In this document: piece by piece, positions 35,396 through 47,246 of the stretch
Numbering within the stretch: the stretch's first letter is position 1
Layout: each line of letters begins with the position of its first letter
NCBI GenBank assembly: GCA_023055425.1
Contig: JALGPY010000010.1
Coordinates: forward strand, 14,915,363-14,979,362
Direction of reading: 5' to 3'
DNA length: 64,000 nt
Source of the DNA: Linanthus parryae
Lineage: Eukaryota > Streptophyta > Magnoliopsida > Ericales > Polemoniaceae
Made by a program: the position numbers and the translations under genes
Notes under the pieces: generated by a model
Databases searched by the model: none
What the model was told of the DNA's origin: nothing
What the model saw: only the letters and a program-made list of their open reading frames with translations

Positions 35396-36375
35396 ATAAA
35401 ATTGGCAGCAAAATGTTTTTGGCTCTAACGAGTTTGTTGTTAACTTTGTTGTTGAAGTTGGAGCTTAAAATATGACATGTTAAAATTATATTTTCCTAAT
35501 AAGGTTTTAGTTTTCTAAATGTAAAATTTTAGCTTCGATTAAAATGTCGTTCCAACAAAACCACTTTCTAACTAAAAGCACCTTCAACCAAGGTTCAGCT
35601 GGTATTAACAATTGAACCTTTTATCCAAGGCATCAATCATACCATATGTCGATAGACCTTCAAAATAGATTTAACGTCATTTTGCCAATCCTTTTATGAA
35701 GTATTATGCAATCCAATTTAGTAAAAAAGTTGTTGTGCTTGAATTCATTTGGCACACACAACAAAGCCAGAAAATAAAAATAAAAAAAAATTGTAAAACA
35801 ACATTTTGATGGTAATAAGTATCACATTTTCTTATCCCTCTGTTTTGCAGGTTGAGCTGGAGCGTGTCTGGATCACGGAGTAGTTGCTAAATAGTATGTT
35901 GTTAGCTTAATAATTGATTTTTGCTGTTTTATAACATTTTAGTCGAACTGCGATATTTTACAAAAAATTGACATTTTCGACGAGTTGGTGAATCTTTCTA
36001 AACAATTCAGTCATGTACCAGTATTTCAGACATTTGTTGATAGTGAATATAGTTAGCCCTTGGCTGTATTATTAACGTCCACAACTTCATAAAGAACCAA
36101 AAAGAGGGATACAAACCTCATTTTCTAAAATTCAGGGGCACCAACTACCAACAATGGTCATCTAATGTAATAACAATACTACCACAAGGGAAATTTATCA
36201 TCGATAACTTCCAGGGAACTCTGAACGTCTAAAAGGTCTTCTCACCTTCACCATCATTGAGTTATTTGAATGCACCATTGCTTCTAATCCCTTCATTGTG
36301 CTGTTTTCGTAGTTTGTTTATATGAATCTGGTTTCCATACAATGTATGAAGAATGTGAATCCATGATGAACGAAT
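35396..36375. other. AT-rich intergenic DNA
   Basis: No gene was recognised. A splice-acceptor-like TTTTGCAG at about 35843-35850 precedes a short open reading ending at a TAG near 35880, too short to call an exon. Confidence 0.5.
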
Positions 36376-37770
36376 TCTAGGGTTTTGATACGGATTGCAC
36401 AGCGGAAAAAAAATAAATTGATTCCGTTCAAGACCCTCCTTGAATCAAAGATCTGGCATCATAACGATGGTAATGGATATATAGTTTGGATACCTTGTTG
36501 GTCTGAATTGATCACTTTACATAGAATAGTGTCAACGTCTCTATGAATATCCACACCTAGGATTGCACTGGAATCCTTCTAAGGTCTTTGAGGTAGCAAC
36601 AAGGGAATTAGGAAGAAGAATATCACGCAAATAGGACACGCAGCGCCTCACGAGGCTAACGGTGAGGGAGGGGCGGACGGGGGGTTTCGGCCCTCTTGTC
36701 TTGCTCTCTCCTTGCTTTTTTCTCTCTCAATTGTGAACACGCTTATGAGAATATAAGCTATGAGTGCCCTTATATAGTTAATAACTCCTTATTAACTACA
36801 TATTAGCCCCAATACTAATAATGTCCATACACGGATTAGTCCACCTTGCAAACTAGTCCTACTAAATTTTCTTGTGGTTGTGTATTGATCCTTATATTTA
36901 ATTAGTCCCACTAACTAATCATAAATTCTAGTTTAATTCATAGGGTGTGTGACCCCATAGGTTTCTACTTAGTTGGTAGTAACAATTACCAACATAGAGC
37001 GGTGTCCAGCAACACATCTATGCCACATAACTAATAGAAATAGTCAGTGATCCGACAAACCTTGTGACCAATGTTACCGTATTGTATTATCCCTTTGTAT
37101 CCATATGTGGATTGGACACGAGATATAAATGTCACACTCGTATATCCAATCCATAGTTTCTTGATCCTGAGAATAGTCTTAACCATGCAGATAACATCAA
37201 TATCCCATATTGATTTATCTGAGTTATGCCAGATATTCTATAAGCACTGCCCCTCGAGTGGCAGTGGATATTTTCTCCTTTATGTGGGAGTGAAAAATCC
37301 TCTCTACATCACTACCATTTAAGCTTGCTTCCTATTATGTCTAATAAACGCCGTTATTGCTACCCAGTCACGGTGTAGTGTTTGATATCATCAAAACATA
37401 ATATTCCGCAACTAGAGTATCCAGTGACTTCAAGTCTAAGGACCACAATACCATTGTCACAACGAGAAGCACTTGTGATGCTAACATAATTAATGTAGCC
37501 TTCTCGTGGTAGGTCAATCCAGTATGCCATTATCAAATAGTACATACCCATGTGTTAGAGTTGATATCTCCATATCAATCTACCCACATACTCGTCTATA
37601 GTGATCATCCTATTAATCAATATAAACGACTTGGGATATTTAAAATAACAAACAATTATTATCTGAGGACTTTATTTTATTAAATATCTCAATAAATAAT
37701 ACAATGATTACTCTAGCCAAAAATAATGTTCATACTAAATAAGATTTCCTCTAGAAAATCTATTACAACA
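36376..37770 (-). mobile_element. Solo copia LTR
   Basis: A 1395-bp copy of the same LTR family as 594-1975, in reverse: AGGGTTTTGATACGGATTGC at the left and ...TCTATTACAACA at the right. Neither a primer site nor a polypurine tract adjoins it, so it is a solo LTR left by recombination. Flanks CGAAT (36371-36375) and AGAAT (37771-37775) are probably a target duplication with one change. It lies between the two B3 genes. A reverse TATA-like CTATATAAGG occurs near 36768-36777. Confidence 0.88.
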
Positions 37771-38490
37771 AGAATTTCATTGCTCAACTTTGACTTCCAA
37801 TGCACTACCAATAAATCTGCAATTCAGGTTTCCTCGCTCTTATCACATGCATCAACTCCACTTCATGCTCTTCACTAATCCTTGTTTGGTACAATATGAT
37901 ACTTTGTGCCTGTCACTTGATTAGTTACCGTTAAAAACTTCATTATTATCATACACCTGTTTTAATTAATTATTCAATGTTAGAAACTGCATCACTACCA
38001 GTTTCATTTTTTCCCGTACTGCTATAAGAATATAAAAAATAATTCTCGCTTACTACATCAATAGTTATCGTATCAAAAGTTCCGCATTATGAATCACTAG
38101 CTCAATTACTATCAACCAATGGAACAACAATCTGTTATTTAAATTTTTAAAAAGTTCATTCTTTCTAAATCTTCACTATTCAAACAAAGCAAGACGCTTA
38201 TCGTACTAGTTGCTGCCACAATTTACCTACTAATGTTTCTCTGAACTTGTCTTCCTTTCTTACGTACTGCTGATATATATTTCTATTTTAATACCTTCAT
38301 TAACATTTTCGTATACCACCAAATTCAAGTTACAGTTTATTAATCCTTGCCAATGCGCCTTTTGATTTCCTATTTTGAAAACAGCGTAATAGTTGTTCTA
38401 GAGGATTTATTTATTCATAACTTCAAGATTCAAGATTTTCTGAAGGTTAATGCTATCAAATACTTTTGCAGACCACTATATCTTCACCCA
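37771..38490. other. AT-rich DNA upstream of B3 gene 2
   Basis: No transposon end or separate gene is visible. It probably contains the promoter and leader of the B3 gene that starts at 38491; no clear TATA box was assigned. Confidence 0.5.
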
Positions 38491-39657
38491 ATGGAAACGG
38501 TGCGAAGCTTCTACAGACTTGATGATCCCCTGTCAATAGCCAATGATAGGGTGTTAAGACTCTCATCCAATATTTCTTACAGAGTTCAAATACACATTCA
38601 AATTCCAACAATTTTCTACTGGCATTGCTGATGTGTAGTAAAAAAAGATATGTAGAATTAGCAGTTCGGTTAAATAAGTCCCAAAAAAAATTAAATGTTG
38701 CTTATTGGTGATTCTGGCTTTTCATGTTAAGTTTTAACTAACGAGTATTCCAGGGTTCTTATAAAAACCCAAGTAACGGAAAAATAGATGTGAATATTAC
38801 ACAAATGCTGACTTGCATTGGTATGTTTGTCTGTTTCTCAATATTACAAAATTGTCGTGAATGCAGAGGTTGCCACCCAATTCGTTCGTTTCCATGGACA
38901 TGAGTTACAAGACGTTGCTCGTCTCCAAGTTCCAAATGGCGTTTCGTGGAATAGCCAACTCTTACGTTCAGGCAACAACGTGTACTTTGGTAACGTCTGG
39001 CAAGAGTTTGCCAACCGGTATAACATAGGGTGTTGGTACTTCACCCTCTTCGAACATGAAGGCAATGGGAGCTTCAAATTATGTATATGCACTGAGGCTA
39101 CACTAAATTTACTACTCCTCTTTTTCTTCCCAAAATGCTGCACATATCTAAGATGACGGAGAAGTTGTCGTAGTTATTTCTTATGATGAACTAGATGCTC
39201 TAGAGAATGACAATGCCTTCATAATAGTTAACCCATCATTTATTGTAGAAATCACAAAATCTCACGTGAATCCTCGACGTGGTTTAGTAATATTCTTCTT
39301 TAATCGGTTTCCTTACACATTAATTTTACCAAGAAGTCAATAATTTCAAATTTTTTACAGAACATACATGTTACATTTACGCGAAAGCATATCGCAGAAG
39401 CAAAGAACTACGTTGAAATAGATGTTGCAACGGGCAATATGAACTGGGAGGTTTGTTGCAGTTTCCTGCTACCAGATAATCCACTGAAGCAACGCATCTG
39501 TTGGTACCCTTTCATCGAGTACAGCGGAATGAACATTGGGGATGCTTGTGTCGCCGAACTCATTGACGCAACTACGCCTAAATTCAAGATTACTGTATTT
39601 AAAAAAATGCATTTCCCTAGCAAATGTGTGAAAAATCTGGAAATATGTATTGTTTAA
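38491..39657 (+). CDS. B3-domain (REM-type) gene 2, two B3 domains
   Basis: Four exons fit: 38491-38550 (METVRSFYRLDDPLSIANDR), 38869-39082, 39153-39286 and 39361-39657. All have GT/AG introns and together give 234 residues. Domain 1 (about residues 22-90) shows TQFVRFHGHELQDVARLQVP, SWNSQLL and WQEFANRYNIGCWYFTLFEH. Domain 2 (about 115-225) shows NPSFIVEITKSH, FTRKHIAEAKNYVEIDV, NWEVCCSF and GDACVAELIDATTPKFKITV. These are the usual B3 strand patterns of plant REM transcription factors. Exon 2 has a tandem acceptor CAG|AG|GTT. Only the second AG keeps the frame; the first would need an extra base compared with gene 1 (PPKFVR there, ATQFVR here). The 70- and 74-bp introns are short but acceptable. 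Target genes are unknown. Confidence 0.7.
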
Positions 39658-40087
39658 ACTGCAAAACTCATTAGATCCTTCTAAACTTCATTACAGAATA
39701 GCTTGATGCATCATGTTTTCGATAATAGGATTATGTTTTGCTTTACTTATATCACATTTTCTTTATCTATCTCAACAATGTTAAATAGCAGTCACATACA
39801 ATGTTCATTACTAAATGGTGCACAATTTTACTATTTGCTAGAATTCGTATCATTCCATAACCATTCTATTACTCATTAACCTCCACTAGCACCACTAACT
39901 CCATCATGCCCAAATTGCATGTATTTCTAAAGCTGCAACATCTAAAAAAAGTCCACTATCCCCATCTCCTGAAAGTTCAAAAATTGGCAAAAATATACTA
40001 TTCAAAGAAGCCATCCATTAACACATTTCAATCGAGATATACACACATGGTCTCATCCTTTCTCCTCAAACTGCAATTCCACTAAAT
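39658..40087. other. Spacer after B3 gene 2
   Basis: AT-rich; no gene recognised. It includes the 3' untranslated part of the B3 gene and the leader of the short frame beginning at 40088. Confidence 0.5.
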
Positions 40088-40181
40088 ATGGCATCCCCAA
40101 ATGATTCAGATGGCGATTCAATGAATAAAGTGAAACTTCTAGTAAGCAGAGTGCCAGGGTGGACATTTGTGAAGAGTCTCG
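40088..40181 (+). pseudogene. Short frame interrupted by a retrotransposon
   Basis: An ATG at 40088 (MASPNDSDGDSMNKVKLLVS) reads openly to the insertion site. After the 8.5-kb element, the same frame continues from 48673 to a stop at 48802-48804. Without the insertion this would be 73 codons. Part may be intronic: CTA|GTAAGC at 40139-40146 is a good donor. No family is recognised. It could be the start of a host gene disabled by the insertion, or chance. Confidence 0.3.
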
Positions 40182-41606
40182 TGTAGGGTTTTGATTCATA
40201 GATGCGCAACAGAAACAAAATTAACCATGCAAAACCCTCCAGGGATCACAAGTCAAGAGACATAACGATGGTAAAGGAAGAAATCAATAACACACCTTAG
40301 GGTTCTCCTTTGATGACTTCAAACGCGAATTGTGTCACGTTCTCTATGGTTGATCCACGCCTAGAGTTGATTCCTAGATCTCCCAAGTCCTTGGTGCTAG
40401 CCCGGAAGAGGAAGAGGAAGAAAGATCACGCAAAACGAGACCAAAAAGGGGGCTCTCGGCCTCCTTGTGGCCGACGGGGACGGGGGGCGGGCTAGGGGGC
40501 GTTCGGCTCCTCTAGCTTGTTGCTCTCTCTCCTTTTTGTTCTCTCCCACTCTTGTTATGTTCAATTATGAGCATAAGTTGTGGGAAGGAAGGAAGGAAGG
40601 GTCATTTATATAGTCCAACAACTCCTTGCCAACTACCTAAAGGACTTATTCTAGTCCTACTAGAATTCAATTTAGTCCCTTCCTTGCAAATTAGTCCCTA
40701 CTAAGTTTGCATGGTTTTGCAAAGTGATCCTTCTATTTAATTAATCCAATTAATTAATTCCCAAATCTAGTTCAACTCTATATAGCGTGTGACCCCATAG
40801 GTTCTATCTAGTTGGTAGAAACTATTTGCTAATATGGAGCGGTTTCTAGCAAAACATCCATTCTAGCCAACTAATAGAATAGTCATCTTGACAACCTTTG
40901 TACAAGTAATTGTCTCATCCCTTTGTCTCTATATCCGGATTGGACACGAGACATACAAGTCACACTCGTATATCCAATCCACAGTTTCTCGATCCATGGG
41001 AATAGCCTTATTCGTGCAAATAACATCAATATCCCATATTGATTTATTTGAGTCTGGCCAGACATTCTATAAGCACTATCCCTCGAGTGGCCTAGGATAT
41101 TTGCTCCCGTTATGTGGGAGGGACAAATTCTATCTACGTCCACTACGATCTCTAAGCTTGCTTCTTATTGTATCCAGTACACGCCTTTATAACTACCCAG
41201 TTAGGGTGTAGCGTTTAACGCTACCAAAATCACAATAATCCACAACTAGAATATCTAGTGACTTCAAGTCTAAGGATGACAATACCATTGCACCGCGAGA
41301 AGCGCTTGTGACTCAACATAACGTGTATGTAGCCTTCTCGGAGATGGGTCAATCCAGTGCAACATTACCCCTAATGCACACCTATGTGTTGGATCGTGAT
41401 ATCTCCATATCAATCCAACCCCATACTAGTCTATAGATGATTGTCCCATTTAATCATTATACTAGACTAGGGATATTTAAGGTAAACAACATAATTGTAA
41501 ATCTAAGGACTTCATTATATTAAATATCCAATAAATAATAAATGAATTTCTATCCACAAATAAATTCATACTAAACTAGATTGCCTCTAGGGCATCTATT
41601 CCAGCA
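40182..41606 (-). repeat. 3' LTR of the nearly intact copia element
   Basis: It is preceded on the minus strand by the polypurine tract AAGTGGGAGAC (41607-41617). Compared with the 5' LTR, I count about six changes in the first 130 bases and fewer beyond. Confidence 0.93.
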
Positions 41607-41620
41607 GTCTCCCACTTGCA

Positions 41621-43792
41621 CTAGAGCCAATCTGGCGCATCTCGTATGCCCATACTCCTAGTGTGCCCTTCATGCTTCCACTGCGTTAGCGGCTTTGTAA
41701 GCGGGTCTGACATATTCTCATATGTAGGGATCTTGCATATCCGAACGTCTCCTCTATCGATAATATCTCGAATCAGATGAAACTTCCTGAGCACGTGCTT
41801 GGATTTCTGGTGCGACCTGGGTTCCTTCGATTGCGCGATCGCCCCAGTGTTGTCAGAGTACAACTCAACTGGATCCGCAATGCTAGGAACCACACTAAGT
41901 TCAAAAACAAACTTTCTGATCCGAACAGCTTCCTTTGCTGCGCCATTTGCAGCAATGTACTCAGCCTCTGTTGTAGAATCAGCTACCGTCTCTTGCTTGG
42001 AACTCTTCCAGCTCACCGCTGCTCCATTCAGGCAAAACACATATCCTGATTGTGATCTAAAGTCATCTCTGTCGGTTTGGAAGCTTGCATCAGTGTAACC
42101 CCTTACACGCAACTCTTCCTTACCGCCAAATATCAAGAAAGTATCCTTAGTTATTCTCAAGTACTTTAGGATATTCTTGACTGCAATCCAGTGACTCTCA
42201 CCCGGATTAGATTGGTATCTGCTTGTCATAATCAAGGCATATAACACATCTGGTCTAGTACATAACATGGCGTACATGATAGATCCTATGGACGAGGCAT
42301 AGGGTATTCTACTCATGCGTTCCTTCTCAATCTCATTGGAAGGACAACCACTCTTCGAAAGAGTGATCCCATGTGACATGGGCAAGAATCCCTTCTTGGA
42401 ATCTTGCATGTTGAACCGTTTCAACACCTTATCAATAAATGTACTTTGACTTAGGCCTAGAAGTCTCTTAGATCTATCTCTATAGATCTTTATACCGAGT
42501 ATATAGGCTGCTTCCCTTAAGTCTTTCATTGAGAAACACTTCCCTAGGCAATCTTTAACAGATTGCAGCATGGGAACGTCGTTTCCAATGAGTAGTATGT
42601 CATCCACATACAAGACCAGAAAAGCTACAGAGCTCCCACTAACCTTCTTGTAGAAACAAGACTCATCTTCGTTTCTGATGAAGCCAAACTCTTTGACTAC
42701 TTCATCAAAACGTCGATTCCAACTCCTAGAAGCTTGCTTCAATCCATAAATGGATCGTTGCAGCTTACAGACTTTTTTGGCTTGCTTTGGATCCTCAAAA
42801 CCCTCCGGCTGTATCATATACACGTCCTCGAGGAGATTCCCATAAAGGAATGCTGTTTTGACATCCATCTGCCAAATCTCATAGTCATGGTATGCTGCAA
42901 TTGCAAGTACGATTCGGATGGATTTGGTCATAGCGACTGGTGAAAAGGTTTCATCATAGTCAGTACCATGAATCTGTCTGAATCCTTTAGCCACCAATCG
43001 GCCCTTATAGGTAATCACATTACCATCCATGTCGATCTTCTTCTTGAAGACCCACTTGCACCCTATGGTCCGCGTCCCTTCGGGTGGTTCCACCAAAGTC
43101 CATACTTTGTTGGTGTACATGGATTTCATCTCGGATCTCATAGCTTCTAGCCACTTCTGAGAGTCTGGGCCATTCATGGCCTCCTCATAGGTAGTAGGCT
43201 CATAATCTATGAGCATCGTGTCACCGGAATCGGTCACGAGAAGTCCATACCTCTCGGGTTCCTGGCGCACTCTACTAGATCTACGAAGCTCTTGTGTTTC
43301 CTGAACAGGTTGTTCCACAACTGCTTGTGGTTCCTGTTCATGTTCCATAATCGGTTCAGTGATTTGTGGTTCTTTAACCTCTTCAAGTTCTACATTCCTC
43401 CCACTTGCTTCTTTAGAGACAAACTCTCTTTCTAGAAACACGCCGGTCCGAGCAACAAACACTTTGTTCTCGGTTGGATTGTAGAAATAGTATCCCTTAG
43501 TTTCATTAGGGTACCCCACAAATTTACACTTATCCGATTTTGGCCCTAGCTTGTCTAATTGTAAACGCTTTACATAGACATCGCAGCCCCAAATCCTCAT
43601 GAACGTCAGTGTGGGACGCCTCCCACTCCACATCTCATATGGTGTCTTCATGACTGATTTAGATGAAACACGGTTAATGGTGAAAGCTGCACGTAATAGA
43701 GCGTAGCCCCAAAATGATAATGGAAGATCGGTTTGACACATCATAGATCGAACCATATACAATAGGGTTCGATTCCTCCTCTCGGACACGCC
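41621..43792 (-). pseudogene. Integrase C-terminus, reverse transcriptase and RNase H
   Basis: This is an open frame of over 720 codons. The first residues complete the integrase core with the catalytic Glu in VSERRNRTLL, then the GKCKF-type end (SDKCKFVGYPNETKGYYFYN). RT follows with WVFKKKIDMDGNVITYKGRL, WQMDVKTAFLYG (first catalytic Asp), SIYGLKQASRSWNRRFDEV and the YVDD box at 42599-42610. RNase H has YTDASFQTD, DSTTEAEYIAAN and LYSDNTGA with Asp-Glu-Asp, ending in DPLTKPLTQWKHEGH. All key residues seem present; only the stop at 43796-43798 separates it from the upstream integrase. Confidence 0.92.
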
Positions 43793-44677
43793 ATTTCACT
43801 GTGGCGTTCCGGGTGGAGTGAGTTGGGACACGATCCCACACTCTCTAAGATAATCGTCAAATTCTTGGCTTAAATATTCTCCTCCACGATCCGATCGTAG
43901 AGCCTTGATACTTTTGCCAAGTTGCTTCTCTACTTCATTCTTGAATTCCTTGAACACTTCAAAGGATTCGGATTTTGCCCTCATGAGGTACACAAATCCA
44001 TATCTACTGTAATCATCAGTAAATGTAATGAAGTAGACATAACCACCCCTGGCAGGCGTGGCAAATGGCCCACACACATCAGTATGTATGAGCGCCAATT
44101 GCTCACTAGTCCTCTCACCTTTCTTATTGAAAGGGGACTTTGTCATTTTTCCCAATAAGCAAGCCTCACATGTCTCATATGATTCAAAATCAAATGAGTC
44201 TAGTAATCCATCCTTATGGAGTCTAGATACACGTTTCTCATTTATGTGGCCTAAACGACAGTGCCATAAATAAGCTGGATTTAAATCATTTATTTTAATC
44301 CGCTTGGTATTAATGTTGTAGACAGGATTGCTTAGATCAAGGACATAAAGTCCATTAAATAATTGCGCACTAAAATAGTGAATATTATTTAAATAAAAGG
44401 AACAACAATTGTTCTTTATTGAAATAATAAAACCATCCTTGTCCAAACAAGAAATAGAAATAATGTTTCTGCTCATAGCAGGCACAAAATAGCAATTATT
44501 TAATTCTAAAACTAATCCTGAAGGCAGAGATAGCTCGCACACGCCTATGGCTAACGCAGCAACCTTTGCTCCATTCCCAACACGCAGATCTACCTCTCCT
44601 TTAGCCAATCTTCTACTTCTCTTTAGATCCTGCATATTTCGACAAATATGAGATCCACATCCAGTATCTAATACCCA
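43793..44677 (-). pseudogene. Protease and integrase core, closed by a stop codon
   Basis: Same frame as gag and RT. It begins right after the stop at 44678-44680 with the protease motif WVLDTGCGSHICRN. Then come the pre-integrase LWHCRLGHINEKR and CEACLLGKM (HHCC zinc finger intact), the core HTDVCGPFATP (first Asp) and LRSDRGGEYLSQEFDDYL (second Asp). A TGA at 43796-43798 sits within TPPGTPQ-N, four codons before the catalytic Glu motif. It replaces a codon that in this family normally is histidine. Confidence 0.92.
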
Positions 44678-45570
44678 TTATGTAGAGACAGTTAAATTGA
44701 CATCTACAACAAAAATACCTGGTGGTGGTGGAATCACTATTCCAAGCCTCTTGTCCTCCAGATATTTTGGGCAGTTCCTCCTCCAGTGTCCAGGCTGACT
44801 GCAGTAGTGACACTCACCTTTAGTCACACCTTTGGCAATGCCACCAACAGGCTTAAGGGCAGGTTCCTTGGACTTGGCAACTGACTTGCCTTTGCCCTTG
44901 GAGGATGAGGCAAACCTTTTGCCCCTTCCTTTCTGTACCATCATAATGGCCTTGCCCTTACCCTTGTTGATGCTCTTTTCAGCTGTCCTCAACATATTGA
45001 GTAAATCTGGCAGTGGTTTCACGATCTCGTTCATGTTATAGTTCATGATGAACTGTCCATAACTCTCGGGCAACGATTGCAACACGAGATCGGTTGCCAA
45101 CTCTTGGCCGACCGGGAACCCTAGTCGGGCAAGATTCTCCAAGTACCCGATCATACGGAGTACATGGGGTCCCACCGGGTTCCCTTCTGCCATTTGACAC
45201 TTGAACAGTGCCTTAGAGACCTCATACCTCTCTACCCTTGCCTTCTCTTGGAAGAGCTGCTTCAGATGCTCGATCATATCGACAGCGCTCATGTTTTCGT
45301 GTTGCTTCTGAAGCTCAAAAGTCATGGTGCATACCATAAGGCAGGCCGCATCATTAGCGTCATCAACACGCTTTTGATACGCCTTTAGGGCAGCAGGTGT
45401 TTGGTTCTCTGGACCTTCTGGAACATGCTCCTCTATTGCGTACAGTTTCTTCTCTTGCTTGAGAACAATTCTCAAGTTTCTGTACCAATTAAGAAAGTTG
45501 GTTCCAGAGAGCTTGTCCATCTCAAGGACAGATCGTAGGAATGTTGTGAACTCGATGAGTTTTTTGCCAT
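44678..45570 (-). pseudogene. gag of the nearly intact copia element
   Basis: The ATG expected from the related gag at 3592 is at 45570 (MAKNSSSSQ). A one-base loss near 45540 throws this start out of frame with the body, which is open from 45634. The body has the gag capsid-like region (DKLSGTNFLNWYRNLRIVLK, RYEVSKALFKCQMAEGN, SYGQFIMNYNMNEIVKPLPD), a Lys/Gly-rich linker and a complete CCHC knuckle CHYCSQPGHWRRNC (about 44774-44815). A TAA at 44678-44680 ends it immediately before the protease, where the related element has a serine codon. Confidence 0.88.
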
Positions 45571-47231
45571 TTGCAATTCTACAAAAAGGAAAATACGCAA
45601 GTTTTAGTATTTGTGAATTTTTGACTATATTCAATAATGTCTAGTTTATCAAATATAGCTCCCACTATTTTTCTACGGATTAATAACCCTCAAGATATTA
45701 ATGCGGAAAATATCCTTATATTTTCTAGTGGGCCAAGATCCATGTTTCATCTCCTTATGAGCTTGCTTTGGCAAGTCACCCATAATTCGACTACTTTAGG
45801 TAGGAACAATTCCAATTGCATCCCATATGCAACTCTTGGTTCAATTGGGCAAATAACTCCTTATTTATCCATCCATATGGATAATCCCAATTGATTGCCT
45901 CTAGGTTTCTTAATCATATTAATTGTCTAGTTGTGTTCAACCTCTTATTTAAACAATTGCACGTGAGGTGTGCCATCGCATTCCATCATTATGATCCAAG
46001 TCGCCCTGCTTTGGCACGCACGAACTCGATAAATAATGATGATAATGAGTGTTTAAATAACGAGAAGGCAAGAACACAATATTTGAATTTTGAAGTATTT
46101 TTAAATTCAATTTTAATTGTTTTTGTTGATCAATATCAACTAATCTATCTATTTGAGTTTGGGCACAACTCCAAATAATAGATACGGGTTGTCTAATTAT
46201 CTTATTATCCTAATTGCATGCATCATACATACACCAACAACACAATAATAAGACAATAAAGTAAACAACCACAAAACAGAAATTAAACGTGATGTGGATA
46301 TGGCCTTTTCTAACTAAGATAATTCCAAGCCAATGGAATTATATATGAACCCTAAAAGCAAACACATCTCCATGCGTCTTGATCTTTTGGTCCATCCTTC
46401 ATAGTCATGTGGAATGCTTCCATGCTCCATCTTTAGTGGCTCCTTTGGCTTTTGGGCTTCTTTTCTTCAATCTTGGCTAACAATCTACTTTATCTAGCAC
46501 TAGCTAACTTCTATACTAAATAAAATAAATCTCACAAGTTGAGAAAAATTGGCACGCAGGCCATAAAACCCTAATTAATTATTACAATTAATTGATCAGC
46601 TCGCAGGCCGTAAAACCAAACCACAAAATTAAACATCCACATCAAACCACATCCTAAGGCCATATCCAATCACCATGTGAATTGCACATAAACAGTTAAA
46701 ATCCAAATTTAACGCGCTTGGTCAATTTTAATTGACTTTAGGATTTCTAGGATTAAAACAGCCCATGGGCCCAACAATCAAATTGCCCGGGCCCAAAAAG
46801 GTGAACCACAAGGCCCTAGGGCCGGGCCGGCCCATAACCCACACGCCTAGGCCTTGGGCTAGGGCCGCCCGGCCCCTCGGGCGGCCAAGCTTGGGCGGCA
46901 AGCAAGAGGGGCGGTCCCCTAGGGGGCCGAACCTCCTTGAGGGAGTTGTTTCCAAAACAACTCCCTTGCTTGGTGCCCAAGTTTGGTTGTTTCCTTGTTT
47001 TGGAAGAACTCCTTCTTCCCCAAGGATGCCCAAACCCTAGATCTAAGATCCTAAAATTTCTCAAACTCACCAATTCATGCATCCAATGCAAAAATTAGAT
47101 CTTGTTATGATAGATTATTGAAAAATTGCATCCCATGCTTGATTCGTCTTGTTTAACGCGATAAACAATCAATTTAAGGTGTAAAACAACTAAAACGTAA
47201 CACATAAACCACGTTTATGCTCTACGACATG
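45571..47231 (-). other. 5' leader with GC-rich palindromic block
   Basis: Untranslated leader between primer site and gag. A GC-rich block at about 46765-46935 (GGGCCGGGCCGGCCC-type words) stands out from the AT-rich surroundings. Similar blocks are found in the leaders at about 2330-2420 and 58085-58260 of the related elements. Open frames on both strands at 46728-47091 come from this composition. Confidence 0.7.
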
Positions 47232-47245
47232 TGGCTCTGATACCA
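47232..47245 (-). other. Primer-binding site (initiator Met tRNA type)
   Basis: Reverse complement reads TGGTATCAGAGCCA, one base from the 5' LTR end, identical to the site at 1977-1990. Confidence 0.93.
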
Positions 47246-47246
47246 C

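Noticed and set aside
38844..39143. 99-codon minus-strand frame
   Set aside because: Shadow of B3 gene 2 exon 2 on the opposite strand.
46728..47091. About 100-codon frames rich in Gly, Pro, Arg on both strands
   Set aside because: They fall in the GC-rich leader of the copia element and lack conservation in the related leaders.
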